This document shows positions 26,991 to 37,501 of a stretch of 64,000 nt of DNA, piece after piece. Position numbers and translations under genes: made by a program. The stretch comes from Lunularia cruciata (Eukaryota > Streptophyta > Marchantiopsida > Lunulariales > Lunulariaceae). Position 1 is the first letter of the stretch; every line of letters begins with the position of its first letter. The stretch covers positions 44,952,501 to 45,016,500 of the forward strand of contig OX419761.1 in the NCBI GenBank assembly GCA_948567375.1, read 5' to 3'. The notes under the pieces are model-generated. The model made no database searches. It worked only from the letters and a program-made list of their open reading frames with translations, and was not told the origin of the DNA.

Positions 26991-27229
26991 CAAAACCAAT
27001 GCAAAGATAATCCATAACTAATATATCATCATGAATGTCTTGTTTACCTATACCAATATCTCTACCTTCTAGATTTGTGATCTCAACAACTCCTCCTATC
27101 TATATTGAGAAAGATATCATCAAAGCCTCAGAAATATATACAAAGGTAGATGTATGCTCACTTGGCACCATCTCCTCGTTCATCTCACTATGCAAACATG
27201 CTTTAGTTTGATCTTGTTGGTTGGGATAT

Positions 27230-27560
27230 GAATTTCTACTCAACCCATTTGCATCATGGTTCACTACTCTAGGTTTATGAATAATTGTGAAATTATACTC
27301 ATATAAAATTAGAGCACATCTTGCAAACTTTCTTGAAAGCTTATTAAAGCCCTATCAACTACTTTAGTAGTTAATGATTAATGATGAGAGTGAAAGGGAT
27401 TAGTATTTGGAACCACTGGAAATTTCTTACTACCCACTTACTGCCAAGCACTCTCCTTCATATGAATTATACTTCACCTCCATTGAATTGTTGGAACAAC
27501 TAGCATAAGCCACCACAAACTACTTCTCCTCATCATCTTGTTGGGTGAGCATTGCTCTAA
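27230..27560 (-). pseudogene. Element 3 RNase H remnant
   Basis: The minus-strand translation gives 'FVVAYASCSNN', 'YNSYEGECLAVS', 'KFARCALILYEYNFTIIHKP' and 'VNHDANGLSRN'. These match the Ty3/gypsy RNase H region ('YSSYEGECLAVVWA' to 'NRDADGLSRNP'). The middle part is disrupted by stops and a small deletion. Confidence 0.8.
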
Positions 27561-27773
27561 GCTCCAATCAATATGAACCTAAAATGGTAGTTATTTGATT
27601 GGTCTCTTGAGAATAGGGATAGATTTCAGCCTCTCATTGAGCTCTATAAAACTCTCTCTTGCTCATCTCCTCAACACCACTTATGTGTAAGCTTGGTAAG
27701 CTTGATCAAGGCATTGGTAATGACACTAACATATAGATGATAGAAGTTTGTCAACCTAAGGAATGCTTACACT

Positions 27774-28338
27774 TTAATCACATCCATAGGGTAAGGAATA
27801 TGTGAAATAGCCTTCAACCTTGGTTTGTTGAATACTAAGTCCACCGGGGTAGATAATGTGACCCAAATACTCAACTTGCTCATGGAAGAATCTGCACTTC
27901 CCAAGATATAATTTGAATCCATGAGATCTTAATCTCTCAAACACCTCTAAAAAATTTCTCTCATGCTCCTTCAAAATAATTGTATTGACCAAAATGTTGT
28001 CAATATAGCACCAAACAAACTCCAATCTTGCTAGGATCCTATCCATGACCTTTTAGAACTTGGCAAGAGAGTTCTTTAACCCAAATGGTAAGAACCTCCA
28101 CTAATACAATACATCCTTATAGTGAAGATAAATAGCCCAAAATGCTATCTTGGACTTATTCTCTTCCTTGATCAACAATTGATGATATCTTGGTCAAAGA
28201 TCCAAATTACTGAAGACCTTTGCATGCCTAATCGCATCAAAGATCTCAACTGTGTGTGTAGGCATAATATATCAATCAACCCTAGTCTATTGGTTGATAT
28301 GACATTAATCTCCATACATCCACCTATCTATATAGTTG
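27774..28338 (-). pseudogene. Element 3 reverse transcriptase, C-terminal part
   Basis: Minus strand: 'EIFDAIRHAKVFSNLDLRPRYHQ' (the family's 'LDLRSGYHQ' box), 'LPFGL', 'VMDRILARLEFVWCYIDNILV' (the YxDD box, here YIDN) and 'HGFKLYLGKCRFF..VEYLGHIIYPGGL'. Stops and small shifts are present and the second catalytic Asp is changed to Asn, so it is dead. The upstream part is cut by solo LTR A at 28,339. It resumes in the 34-bp sliver at 29,041-29,074 and continues past element 1 at 34,716. Confidence 0.85.
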
Positions 28339-29040
28339 TGTAATACTCCAAGAATAGGATACCTAAAGAGAAACACACAATTTCCAAACTCAAACCTTTG
28401 ATGCACCAAAGGAGCACCTTGGTTGTATTATATAGCAAAGAGGACTACCCAAAAGGAAGCTCCACCCTTGGATCAGATACATGGGTGACATATAAATGAT
28501 CTCTATCCTTAGATTAGTTGTATGCATGGATGACGTGTTAGTTTTGATCCTATCTGGTTGGTCAAACCACCTTTGATTGGAGGGAATCTGTAGGGAATCT
28601 TCTTGTAGGAATCTCCAAATTGCATGGGTGAGATACCATTGGAAAGCTCTCAATGAGACAAAATGGGGAAAACTCAATACATTTTTAAGGCCTAATTCAT
28701 CTGTTTAGGCCTTTAAATTGGCTTTGAAGTTTCTATGCTATTTTTGGCTTCTACTCTATTAGTAGAAGTCCTATTTTGGTGACACCTCTATCCAATCTAC
28801 ATAGCCTATCATATATAACATCTTTCCAAATGTGACCAAGCCAATTTTCACCTCTAGCTAATATATCAAGCTATTGGTCTTACAACTTCAGGTTATTTTT
28901 GGCTTTTGCCTTATTAGTAGAAGTACTCTTTTGGTTACACATTTATTTGATCTACCTAACCCATCATACATAATATCCTTCCAAGATGTTACCAAGCCAA
29001 TTTTCACCTCTAGCTAATATGTTTAGCTATTGATATTACA
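28339..29040 (+). mobile_element. Solo LTR A (chromovirus element 4 LTR family)
   Basis: This 702-bp LTR starts TGTAAT, ends ATTACA and is flanked by identical 5-bp target duplications AGTTG (28,334-28,338 and 29,041-29,045). It is homologous to the 3' LTR of element 4 at 60,022-60,762. It contains a tandem pair of roughly 165-bp modules ('attagtagaagt' to 'ctattgatattaca'). No internal sequence remains, so it is a product of LTR-LTR recombination. It interrupts the RT of element 3. Confidence 0.9.
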
Positions 29041-29074
29041 AGTTGCCATGCATATCCTTTTTGGCTACCATCAC
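29041..29074 (-). pseudogene. 34-bp sliver of element 3 reverse transcriptase
   Basis: The minus strand reads 'VMVAKKDMHGN', a conserved Ty3 RT string. It is trapped between solo LTR A and element 1. Its frame joins the sequence beyond both insertions once one copy of each target duplication is ignored. Confidence 0.75.
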
Positions 29075-29165
29075 TGTAACAATATGGAGTTTAGCGATGA
29101 AGTTAGTCGGGCTTACGAAGTAGCACCTAAGACAAAGTAGCCTAGAATATTCCGGAAGTATCTAG

Positions 29166-29353
29166 GAAGCTTCTTGGGAAGCTTCTCGGGTAGCTTAGCT
29201 TGCACCTTAAGTAAGTAGCTTCTAGAAGCTTCCAACTAGCTTAGCTTGCACACCAAGTAGGCAACTTCTAGAAGGAAGCTTCTTGAGAAGCTTCCTAGTT
29301 AACTTGGCTTGCACTCTAAGAAAGCAGCTTGAGGAAGCTTCTTGAGAAGCTTC
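29166..29353. promoter_or_regulatory. Cluster of heat-shock-element motifs in the LTR
   Basis: Alternating GAA/TTC units with 2-bp gaps, the HSF binding pattern, occur at 29,166-29,173, 29,178-29,185, 29,220-29,232 (TTCTAGAAGCTTC, three units), 29,266-29,273, 29,275-29,282, 29,287-29,294, 29,334-29,341 and 29,346-29,353. The last is 22 bp upstream of the TATA box. The motif match is seen directly. Heat response is inference, by analogy with HSE-driven plant LTRs such as ONSEN. The motifs are palindromic and could also reflect simple repeat expansion. Confidence 0.6.
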
Positions 29354-29374
29354 TCAAGGGCCTTGTATGCTACC

Positions 29375-29382
29375 TATAAATA
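29375..29382 (+). promoter_or_regulatory. TATA box of element 1 LTR
   Basis: TATAAATA lies downstream of the heat-shock-like cluster and about 105 bp before the LTR end, the usual U3 position. The same octamer is conserved in the 3' LTR and in element 2. Confidence 0.75.
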
Positions 29383-29487
29383 CCAAAGCCAAAGCTCATG
29401 CTAGGCATTCGGAGTTTTCCCTCATTCAGGTGTCCCAATGTGAGTTTCCATTCTCCTATTTCTCTCCTCGGTTCTGGTCTTTTACAT

Positions 29488-29499
29488 TGGTATCAGAGC
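29488..29499 (+). promoter_or_regulatory. Primer binding site, initiator tRNA-Met
   Basis: TGGTATCAGAGC starts two bases after the 5' LTR and is the standard plant retrotransposon match to the 3' end of initiator tRNA-Met. Confidence 0.92.
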
Positions 29500-29757
29500 A
29501 AGAATGGGATGGATGGAATTTATGGACCACCAAATCCACTTCCACCAAACCATTGGGATTTTTGCATCCAAATACTACCCAAGCATCGTTTCACACAATT
29601 CATCACCTAACACTTTGGACAAGATTTTCTACATATGATCACTGTGTCTAAGGAACCCTTGATACTTCCGGTTGTCACTTATGGAGAAAGGTGGACGTGT
29701 TGTTTCTATGTGTTAATAAATCAGATAGATTGAGAGTGGTGTGATAGAGGAGCAACC

Positions 29758-30660
29758 ATGGCGGCAATACCTGATGTTATCTTGGCGATGCAACAACAAA
29801 TCGAGCACCTTACTCGATTGTTGGATGAACAAGATCTTTGATGACAAGAGCAGGTGGAGAGAGTACCAATTCAAGAAGGAGAAGATCAGATCAGATTCCC
29901 TAAACCCAAGGTATTTGAAGGCAAGAATCTCCTGGGTGCAGTGGAGAATTTTGTGTTTGATTGTGAACGTTATTTTGAAGCTACCAATCTACAAGATGAG
30001 CAAAAACAGATTCTCTTGGCTTCTAGCCAATTGGATGGAGTAGCAAAGCTATGGTGGAGATTTTGAGTGGAGCAAGCCGAACGACAATTGGTTGCACCAA
30101 TCTTGACATGGGCAGAATTCAAGAGCGCAATAATCAGTTGGTTCCAAGCTATAAATGCCACACGAGCTGCACGAGATAAGTTGGCAGAGTTGAAACAGAT
30201 TGGCTCTGTAAGAAGTTACATCACGCAGTTCCAAAACACCATCATGCAAATTCCAGATATTTTGGAAGGTGAAGCTCTGGATCGATTCGTGAGGGGCTTG
30301 AAGGCAAGAACCAAATTGGAGGTAACCATGCGAGAGCCACAACACTTGGAGGAAGCCATGCGGTTGGCCGAACGGTTTGATTCCTTGGTGGCAACAACTT
30401 GGTCTTGACCTCGACCCCCACAAGGCCTACCAATACACTACACACAAGTGGAGGAGCCAACACTAATGGAGATTGATGCAATTCAACAAAGGCCACTAGG
30501 CATGGCAGACAAGGAGAAACTACGACAAAATGGTGGTTGTTTTTATTGTCGCCAGTTGGGGCATCACATTGCTGAATGTCCACTTAAGAATGGACGACCT
30601 TGACAAGTTGCCCAAGTGGAGATTGTGGAGCGGAATGATCAAGGAAACAAGGAATCTTAG
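29758..30660 (+). pseudogene. Element 1 gag
   Basis: Capsid-type gag in one frame, starting 'MAAIPDVILAMQQQIEHLT'. It contains 'FDCERYFEATNL', 'KLWWRF', 'SAIISWFQAIN', 'LAELKQIGSVRSYITQFQNTI' and a CCHC zinc knuckle at 30,538-30,579 ('CFYCRQLGHHIAEC'). In-frame stops fall at 29,839, 29,842, 30,064, 30,406 and 30,601 before the end at 30,658. Where element 2 can be compared, several correspond to CGA, which fits deamination of methylated CpG. The pol frame lies in the -1 register relative to gag. Confidence 0.88.
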
Positions 30661-33600
30661 TAGGAGATTTTGAGCCGCCTACTGGGAGCTTGATTAGTTC
30701 CAATGGGATTGAAGGCTCGACCTATGCAAGTCTGCTTCACTTGCAAGGTATGATATCTAATAGGGGTTGTAGGATTTTGGTTGATTCTGGAAGTTCAGAG
30801 AATTGCATGTTTATGCAAGTAGCAAAGGAATTGGGTATTCCTATCAAGCCAGTGATTGGAAGTAGTTTGATGATGGCGGATGGTGGAAAGGGTTCTGCAT
30901 TCCGCACCTCACGTCCTGTTACCTTCAAGATTGGGAAGGAGTATCTGGAGTGTATGAGGTTTGTAGTGGCACCTCTACACTATGATATCATCCTGGGTCT
31001 ACCTTGGCTTGAACGTCATAAGGTTCAATTTGATTGGACCCGACGTCAAATTCAAGTACAACACCAAGGTAGGAATTTCCGATTGGGTTGTCTGGCATCT
31101 TTGAGTAAGACACCTAAGAATAGTCAGTCCCAAGATGGGAAGTTTGTTGAGAAGGTAGCCATAGAGCAAATCTGGATGGGAGATAAGTCCCAAGATGGGA
31201 AGTTTGCCTAGAAGGCAACCATGGAGCAAGCTTGGAAGAGAGATGAGTCCCTAGAAGGGAAGTTTGTTAATGAAGCAGCCATAGAGCAAGCTTTGGAGGA
31301 AGATAAGTCTATGTTTGCGGTGTGGATCAAGCAGATTGCACAAGAACAATCTGAGGAGGACCAGGTGCCGCATCAAGCAACGGTTGATCAGATAGTTTAG
31401 GAGTTTGCATATGTGTTTCCGGATGATCTGCCAAAGGGATTACCCTCTAATTGAGGTATGCCCTTCAAGATCGAGTTATTGCCAGGGAGTACTCCAATGA
31501 GTAGACCAATCTATTGGCTCTCACCAAAGGAGTTGGAGGAGTTGCGAACAACACTTACAAAGTTGTTGGAGAAGGATTTCATACGACATAGTACCTCTCC
31601 GTGGGGAGCATTGGTACTATTTGTTCCAAAGAAGGATGGAAGACTTTGTTTATGTATTGATTACCATGGGCTCAATAAGCAAACCATGAAGAATGCATAT
31701 CCCTTGCCTCGGATCGATGACTTGCTTGATCAATTAAGTGGAGCATGCTACTTTTCCAAGCTAGATCTTTGTAGCGGCTATTGGCAAATTCCTATTGAAG
31801 GAGAGGACGTGCAAAAGACTGCCTTTCGCACAAGGTATGGACATTTTGAGTGGAGAGTTCTACCTTTCGGACTCACTAATGCTCAAGCAGTCTTCATGGA
31901 TCAGATGCATCGGGTGTTGGAAGGACTATTGGATCAGTCCGTAGTAGTGTTCTTAGATGATATCTTAATCTATAGTAGGACAGAGGCAGAACACAGGAAT
32001 CATGTGCGAGAAGTCCTAAGACGACTACAATAGTGAAAATTTTACTACAAGAAGTCAAAGTGTGCTTTTTGGCAGAAGGAGGTTACCTTCTTGGGTCATA
32101 AGATCTCATCAAAGGGGATCAAGATGGAAGAAGAGAAGATCAAGGCCATTACTGATTGGCCTACCCCGAAGGATGCTACCAAAGTACGAGCATTCAATGG
32201 ATTGGCCAGTTTTTACCGATGGTTCATCCACTATTATGCTCACGTGGCTGCACCATTGACTGACCTCTTGGGAAAGAAATTGAGCTTCCAATGGACTACC
32301 AAGCATGAAGAACCATTCTAGAAGTTAAAGCATATGGTGTCTTCAAGACCCATTCTTCAACTATATGATCCTCAACTACCTTGTGTGGTTGATTTTGATG
32401 CTTCTAACTTTGCAATTGGAGCCGTGTTGCAACAAGAATTTCCAGATGGACTACATCCTATTGCCTTTGTGTCTCACCAACTAAATACAGCTGAAAGAAA
32501 TTACTCTGCTCGAGATCGTGAACAACTTGCAATGGTATATGCCACCAAGATATAGAGGCATTATCTCTTGGGAAAACAAGTGATCATGCAAACTGATCAC
32601 AAGCCATTGTTGCAGACCTTACACCTAGAGCACATGAAGAGTCGACATCATCGATGGGAAGAGTAACTCCAATTGTTTGACATCAAACTTGAGTAAAAAC
32701 CAAGTCGGTTCCATGTCATCCTTGACGTTCTATCACGACAACCTGATTTGAAGTCTCTTCCTCTCATCACGGCAGCAATTATGACGGTGTCAATTGATCC
32801 CAAGATTCATCACGAGTTTTGGTTAGCTCTACAGCAAGATCCCTTCTTCCAAATGGTACATGGTCAACTAACAACAGGTGACAAGGAGTACAACACCTTC
32901 TCCTTCAAGGAAGGCCTTCTATTCCATGCGGACCGGATCTATGTTCCAGCCAAAGGTGATCTTCGACTTGTGCGCCTTCAAGAAGCCCATGATTTACCCA
33001 TTGCTAGTCACATGGGTGTGGAAAAGACCTTGGGTACCCTCCAACGTCAATGGTAGTGGCCCAACATGACACGGGATGTTCAAGAATTTGTCCGATTGTG
33101 TGAGAGCTGCCAACGTAACAAGGCCAGCAACCAGAAGCTGGGTGGACTCCTTCAACCGCTTGCCGTTCCATCAGCTCGTTGGGAGCATGTGAGCTTGGAA
33201 CTCATCACATCCTTGCCAAAGACAAAACAAGGACACACCGCCATCGTGGTGTTTGTGGATAAGCTTAGTAAGCAAATCCACTTGGTACCAACCTGTGATA
33301 CCGTGGATGCTCCAACCTTAGTGCAAATCTACTTCAACAATGTCTTCAAGCATCATGGAATGCCATGTGTACTCATCTCCGACCGTGATCCTTGCTTTAC
33401 CGAGAAGTTTTGGCAAGCACTCTTTCAGATACTCGGCACTAAGCTTGCTTTGTCCACGGCCTATCATCCTCAAACTGATAGACAAACCAAACGTGCAAAT
33501 CGTACATTGGAGGATATGTTGCGTGCCTTTGTCAATGTCCACCATACCAATTGGGATGAATGTCTTGCCACTGCCAAATTTGCCTACAACAATTCCAAAC

Positions 33601-34055
33601 AGACAAGCACCAGATTCTCTCCTTTCTTTCTCAATTTTGGCCAAGATCCACTTGTTCTAGATTCTCTTCTTGCTCCCCCTCCATCTCAGGTTCCTCATAC
33701 TTCCACATTCTTGACCACTATATCCCAATCTCTCCAACAAGCCAAGTCTCACCTCCTTGTTGCTCAGAATTGCCAAAAACAATATGCGGACCACCATCAT
33801 CAAGATCTCACCTTCGAAGTCAATGATAAAGTCATGTTATCCTCTAGTAACCTCCCTCTCCCACTTGATACCCAAGTTTGTAAACTTGCCCCTAATTGGA
33901 TAGGACCCTTTGATATCACCCAAATTATCTCTCATGTTGCTTATCGTCTTGCCTTACCTTGTCACATGCATATCCATCCTGTCTTTCATGTTTCCAAGTT
34001 GAAACCCTTTGTTCCTAACCCCTCTTCCTTTTCCTCTTGAGTCCAACCTCCCCCT

Positions 34056-34240
34056 CTTCCTGTCCCTATCAATGATCATGAGGAGTACGAAGTTGATCGT
34101 ATCCTTGCGCGTCGCTATATCCAACGAGGCCGTCGCCAACATACAGAGTACAAGGTCCTTTGGAAAGGGTATCCCTTTCATGATGCCACTTGGGAGCCTC
34201 TTTCTCACCTCCAAAATGCACAGACGGCCATCCAAGAATT
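34056..34240 (+). pseudogene. Element 1 chromodomain
   Basis: The frame reads 'EEYEVDRILARR', 'TEYKVLWKGYP' and 'ATWEPLSHL', a canonical retrotransposon chromodomain with the aromatic cage-type positions Y, W and W. In chromoviruses this module steers integration toward marked chromatin. An in-frame TGA at 34,038 separates it from the integrase. Confidence 0.88.
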
Positions 34241-34275
34241 CGAAGCTTCACTGGCGACGAGGACGTCACCAACTA

Positions 34276-34289
34276 GCGGCGGGGGAATA
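34276..34289 (+). promoter_or_regulatory. Polypurine tract of element 1
   Basis: The purine-rich run 'ggcgggggaata' directly abuts the 3' LTR start at 34,290, where plus-strand priming is expected. It is embedded in the pol reading frame. Confidence 0.75.
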
Positions 34290-34715
34290 TGTAACAATAT
34301 GGAGTTTAGCGATGAAGTTAGTCGGGCTTACGAAGTAGCACCTAAGACAAAGTAGCCTAGAATATTCCGGAAGTATCTAGGAAGCTTCTTGGGAAGCTTC
34401 TTGGGTAGCTTAGCTTACACCTTAAGTAAGTAGCTTCTAGAAGGAAGCTTCTAGAAGCTTCCAACTAGCTTAGCTTGCACACCAAGTAGGCAACTTCTAG
34501 AAGGAAGCTTCTTGAGAAGCTTCCTAGTTAACTTGGCTTGCACTCTAAGAAAGCAGCTTGAGGAAGCTTCTTGAGAAGCTTCTCAAGGGCCTTGTATGCT
34601 ACCTATAAATACCAAAGCCAAAGCTCATGCTAGGCATTCGGAGTTTTCCCTCATTCAGGTGTCCCAATGTGAGTTTCCATTCTCCTATTTCTCTCCTCGG
34701 TTCCGGTCTTTTACA
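34290..34715 (+). repeat. 3' LTR of element 1
   Basis: This 426-bp LTR matches the 5' LTR except for three transitions and a 14-bp insertion near 34,440. The insertion creates an uninterrupted four-unit heat-shock-type motif, GAAGCTTCTAGAAGCTTC, at 34,444-34,461. Confidence 0.95.
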
Positions 34716-35607
34716 ATCACTATAGTTAAAGCATACTCTCCATGTGAAATCTCCACCTAAACCAACCTCAAAAAGGTCTATACTTTGGCTCTAAATCAAT
34801 ACTCTCTCTATATCACTATATTTGTAGGGATACAAAAAATTGGTGTATCACTAGTTAGCTCAATCCAAATACAAGTCCTTTTAGAATACCCAAATCCATC
34901 ATAATAAAGGCAAAACAACTTGTGTAGCTCCTCAAGAACCTCCAAAATTTCCATCTTTCTCCTCTTGTAAGCTTAGGTCCAATTTTTGGCTCCCAAGTAT
35001 CTTTATAATTGCTATAGGAGTAGAAGATGCATTAACTAGCTACTACATTGGGCTATTGTGAGCAATAATGTCATGCTCTCAATTGTTAAGTTTCCCAACC
35101 TTGGAAACATAAATGTAGGCTAGAAAAATGACCTAAATGAAGGTAGAGATGTCATAGTATACATAAAATTTCCCAAAACACACCAAAATGGAGATCCTAT
35201 AGACCTTGACCTTGGCTAACATGAATATGTCCTTGATATGGTCATCCAAAATTCACCAAATGAATAGGACCATGTCTCTTTAGATCCTATGTCTCAACAA
35301 GGAAATGTCTACTAGTAAGGTCTTTTGGTAATCCTTGGCTATTAATATTAGTAATCACTTAAGATAATAATAACCCAAGTATGCCACATGATATAGAGAC
35401 TTGCCTAGCAATCTCATCTCTCTCCACATACAAGCAGCGATGAACTTGTATACTTGCTTGTTGTATTGCGACTAGTCTAATGTTGATCCCACCAAATAAC
35501 TCCAATAAGCATACTCCCTTTATTAGATATTACCAAGTAATAAGTGTGGCATCTAAAGGTGACAAGGTAATAAACTTTAGAGGCTCATCTACAAATTGGT
35601 CTCTTGG
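34716..35607 (-). pseudogene. Element 3 region upstream of RT
   Basis: Directly beyond element 1 the minus-strand frame reads 'HGEYALTIVM' and joins 'VAKKDMHGN' at 29,041-29,074, so it is the N-terminal RT segment of element 3. The remainder up to solo LTR B should hold the protease-RT linker, but I cannot name a domain in it. Confidence 0.55.
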
Positions 35608-36344
35608 TGTAATACCATGAGCTAGCCATATGAGCTAGATGTGAAATTCAGGTTGGTAATATCTGGAATGATGTTATACATGATGGACAAAATAGATCAG
35701 ATAGAAGTATCACCAAAAGAGTACTTCTTTTAATAAGGCAAAAATTGAAATAGACTTGAAAACCTTAGAACCAATAGCTAGACATATGATTTAAAGGTGA
35801 GAATTGATTTGGTAACATCTGGAATGATGTTACACATGATGGACTAAATAGATCAGAAAGAGATCTCACCAAAAGTGGACTTCTACTAATAGAGTAGGAA
35901 TTGAAATATGCTTGAAATCTTTGAAGGCAATTTGGGAGGCCTAAATGGATGAATTAGGCCTTGAAAATGTGATAATTCCCCCTCAATAAAGGAAAGGCTA
36001 GCCTTCCCTCCCCCTGGTTTGTCTCATCAAGAGCTTTCCAATGGTACCTCACCCACATGATATTATGAGATTCCTAAAGGAAGATCCCCTAAAAGATTCC
36101 CTCTGGTCAAATTTTGACCAACCAGATAAGACCAAGACCAACATGTCACCCATCCAAGTAAGTAATCTAAGGCTGGAGCTTGCTAATATGTCACTTGCGT
36201 TCCTAATCTTATGGTGGAGCTTCCTTGGAGGAGATCTTCTTTGTCTATATAATAAAGAGAAGATGGTCCTTTGGGACATTGGAGTTTGAGTGTGAAACTT
36301 GTGTTTGTGTGTTTGTGTTTCCTCACTATCCTCACAAAATTACA
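35608..36344 (-). mobile_element. Solo LTR B (element 4 LTR family)
   Basis: A 737-bp LTR in the opposite orientation to copy A, with TGTAAT and ATTACA ends and identical CTTGG target duplications (35,603-35,607 and 36,345-36,349). It keeps both copies of the roughly 165-bp internal module. It lies inside element 3, between gag and RT. Confidence 0.9.
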
Positions 36345-36397
36345 CTTGGTGGTACAAAGGCTTTGATCCAAGCCTATTGCACCAACTGATCCACATG

Positions 36398-37501
36398 CTA
36401 TTTTACTATCTCCTCAATACTCCATAATGGAACATCCAAGGTGGATGGAACAAACTCCATTTTGATCCAAATTTGAGTGATCTCCTCTAGTATTAGAGTA
36501 TCATTTGCATGGGTATTCCTCTCCAATAAGTCACCAAGCCAAGTACTAGAATCATTGAAAGCTAAAATTGATGCCATGGGCCTTGATTGTAATGAGCCAA
36601 GATTACCACTACTAAAGTGCATTGGTAGGCAACAAACACATCCCTTGATTGCTAACAATGGCCTATAGAAAATTCTATTCTCCCAATAGCCAATGCTAAA
36701 ACCCATAAGGTATAGCACTACTTCATCAACTAGCACATCATATATCTCTACTATTATTGCAATGGCCTAAGCTTTCAATGGGTAGGTACTTTGCCCTACC
36801 AAGTGTAGGTCCTCTACCACCACCTTTTCCTCCATGACCTAGAGCTCCATTACCACTTGCCATAATAACTTTACCACTACATAACTCTAGGTGGAGATCA
36901 CAGCATTGATCACTCATATGACCAAATTTATGATAATGGTCATAATATCTATGAGCTGGTTTTGGTGCTCCAAGCTCTCTCTCTTGTGATGAGGTCCACC
37001 ACAAGCCCAACAAGCAACTCACCATCTATTGGCTATTGTTGACCAAAAAATGTGGGTAAGGTTCTAGGTGCACTAGGCCTTCCACTTGCTCCATAAGATC
37101 AAGGTTATCCACTCTACCCTCAAAAGCCAACATAGTGTTATGCACTTTGATGAACTCTAGAAGAAGTAACAATTGTAGATTACATCTCTCTACTAAATCC
37201 AAATGGCATCACTCTCTTGTCCATCATGTTGAACTCAATGCACTCAACCTAACCAAAAACCAATGCCAAAGTCAGTGAGGTAGCTTACAATAATGTAGCA
37301 TCATGTACTCTATGTTGTAAGTCCTTGTCCACTGTCCCATACCAAAACTAGACTACTTGGGGCCTCAATAACTCCTTGAGTGAAATTGATCAACCATCTC
37401 ATGCAAGTATACACCTCATGTAAGCTTTCTCTACCCTTCCATTGGAACTCATACAAGCTGTTTAGCTTGTCAATCCATACTCTTTGGTACTTTTGCCTCA
37501 A
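36398..37501 (-). pseudogene. Element 3 gag remnant with zinc knuckle
   Basis: The minus strand at 37,501-37,310 reads 'LNSLYEFQWKGRESLHEVYT' followed by 'LINFTQGV', a gag-type string. At about 36,945-36,900 comes 'HKFGHMSDQC', a CCHC zinc knuckle with its first cysteines lost. Further frames at 37,025-36,738 and 36,736-36,398 continue the remnant without a clear protease. The assignment to element 3 rests on strand and order relative to its RT. Confidence 0.65.

Larger units (their letters stand above)
29075..29486 (+). repeat. 5' LTR of element 1
   Basis: This 412-bp LTR starts TGTAAC and ends TTTACA. U3 carries a dense array of GAAGCTTC and TTCTAGAA motifs, followed by a TATA box at 29,375-29,382. 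It lacks a 14-bp segment present in the 3' LTR. Confidence 0.95.
30663..34355 (+). pseudogene. Element 1 pol: protease, RT, RNase H, integrase, chromodomain
   Basis: One frame holds the whole polyprotein. Domains: aspartic protease (DSG at 30,783-30,791, then 'IILGLPWL'), RT about 31,458-32,320 ('DLCSGYWQI', 'FLDD' at 31,950-31,961), RNase H about 32,334-32,740 ('VDFDASNFAIGAVL', 'TDHKPL'), integrase 32,950-33,640 (His-His-Cys-Cys, 'SDRDPCF', 'QTDRQTKRANR'), and a C-terminal chromodomain. Stops lie at 31,209, 31,398, 31,452, 32,031, 32,034, 32,319, 32,553, 32,664, 32,694, 33,054 and 34,038. Integrase reads 'SLELITSLP' where 'MDLITSLP' is expected, and TKR where TER is expected, so two of three catalytic acids are changed. 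The frame runs through the polypurine tract and ends 66 bases inside the 3' LTR. Confidence 0.9.
29075..34715 (+). mobile_element. Ty3/gypsy chromovirus element 1, full length, recent
   Basis: Complete 5641-bp LTR retrotransposon flanked by ATCAC target duplications (29,070-29,074 and 34,716-34,720). Parts in order: 5' LTR 29,075-29,486, tRNA-iMet primer site, gag, then pol as protease, RT, RNase H, integrase, chromodomain, polypurine tract, 3' LTR 34,290-34,715. The two LTRs differ by three transitions and one 14-bp insertion, so insertion was recent. In spite of that, the coding region carries at least 16 in-frame stops and altered integrase catalytic residues. Element 2 (38,194-43,789, opposite strand) is an older member of the same family. 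Confidence 0.95.

Noticed and set aside
28339-36344. Repeats A and B as long terminal inverted repeats of one large DNA transposon
   Set aside because: Each copy has its own TGTAAT/ATTACA ends and its own 5-bp target duplication (AGTTG and CTTGG), which makes them independent solo LTRs.
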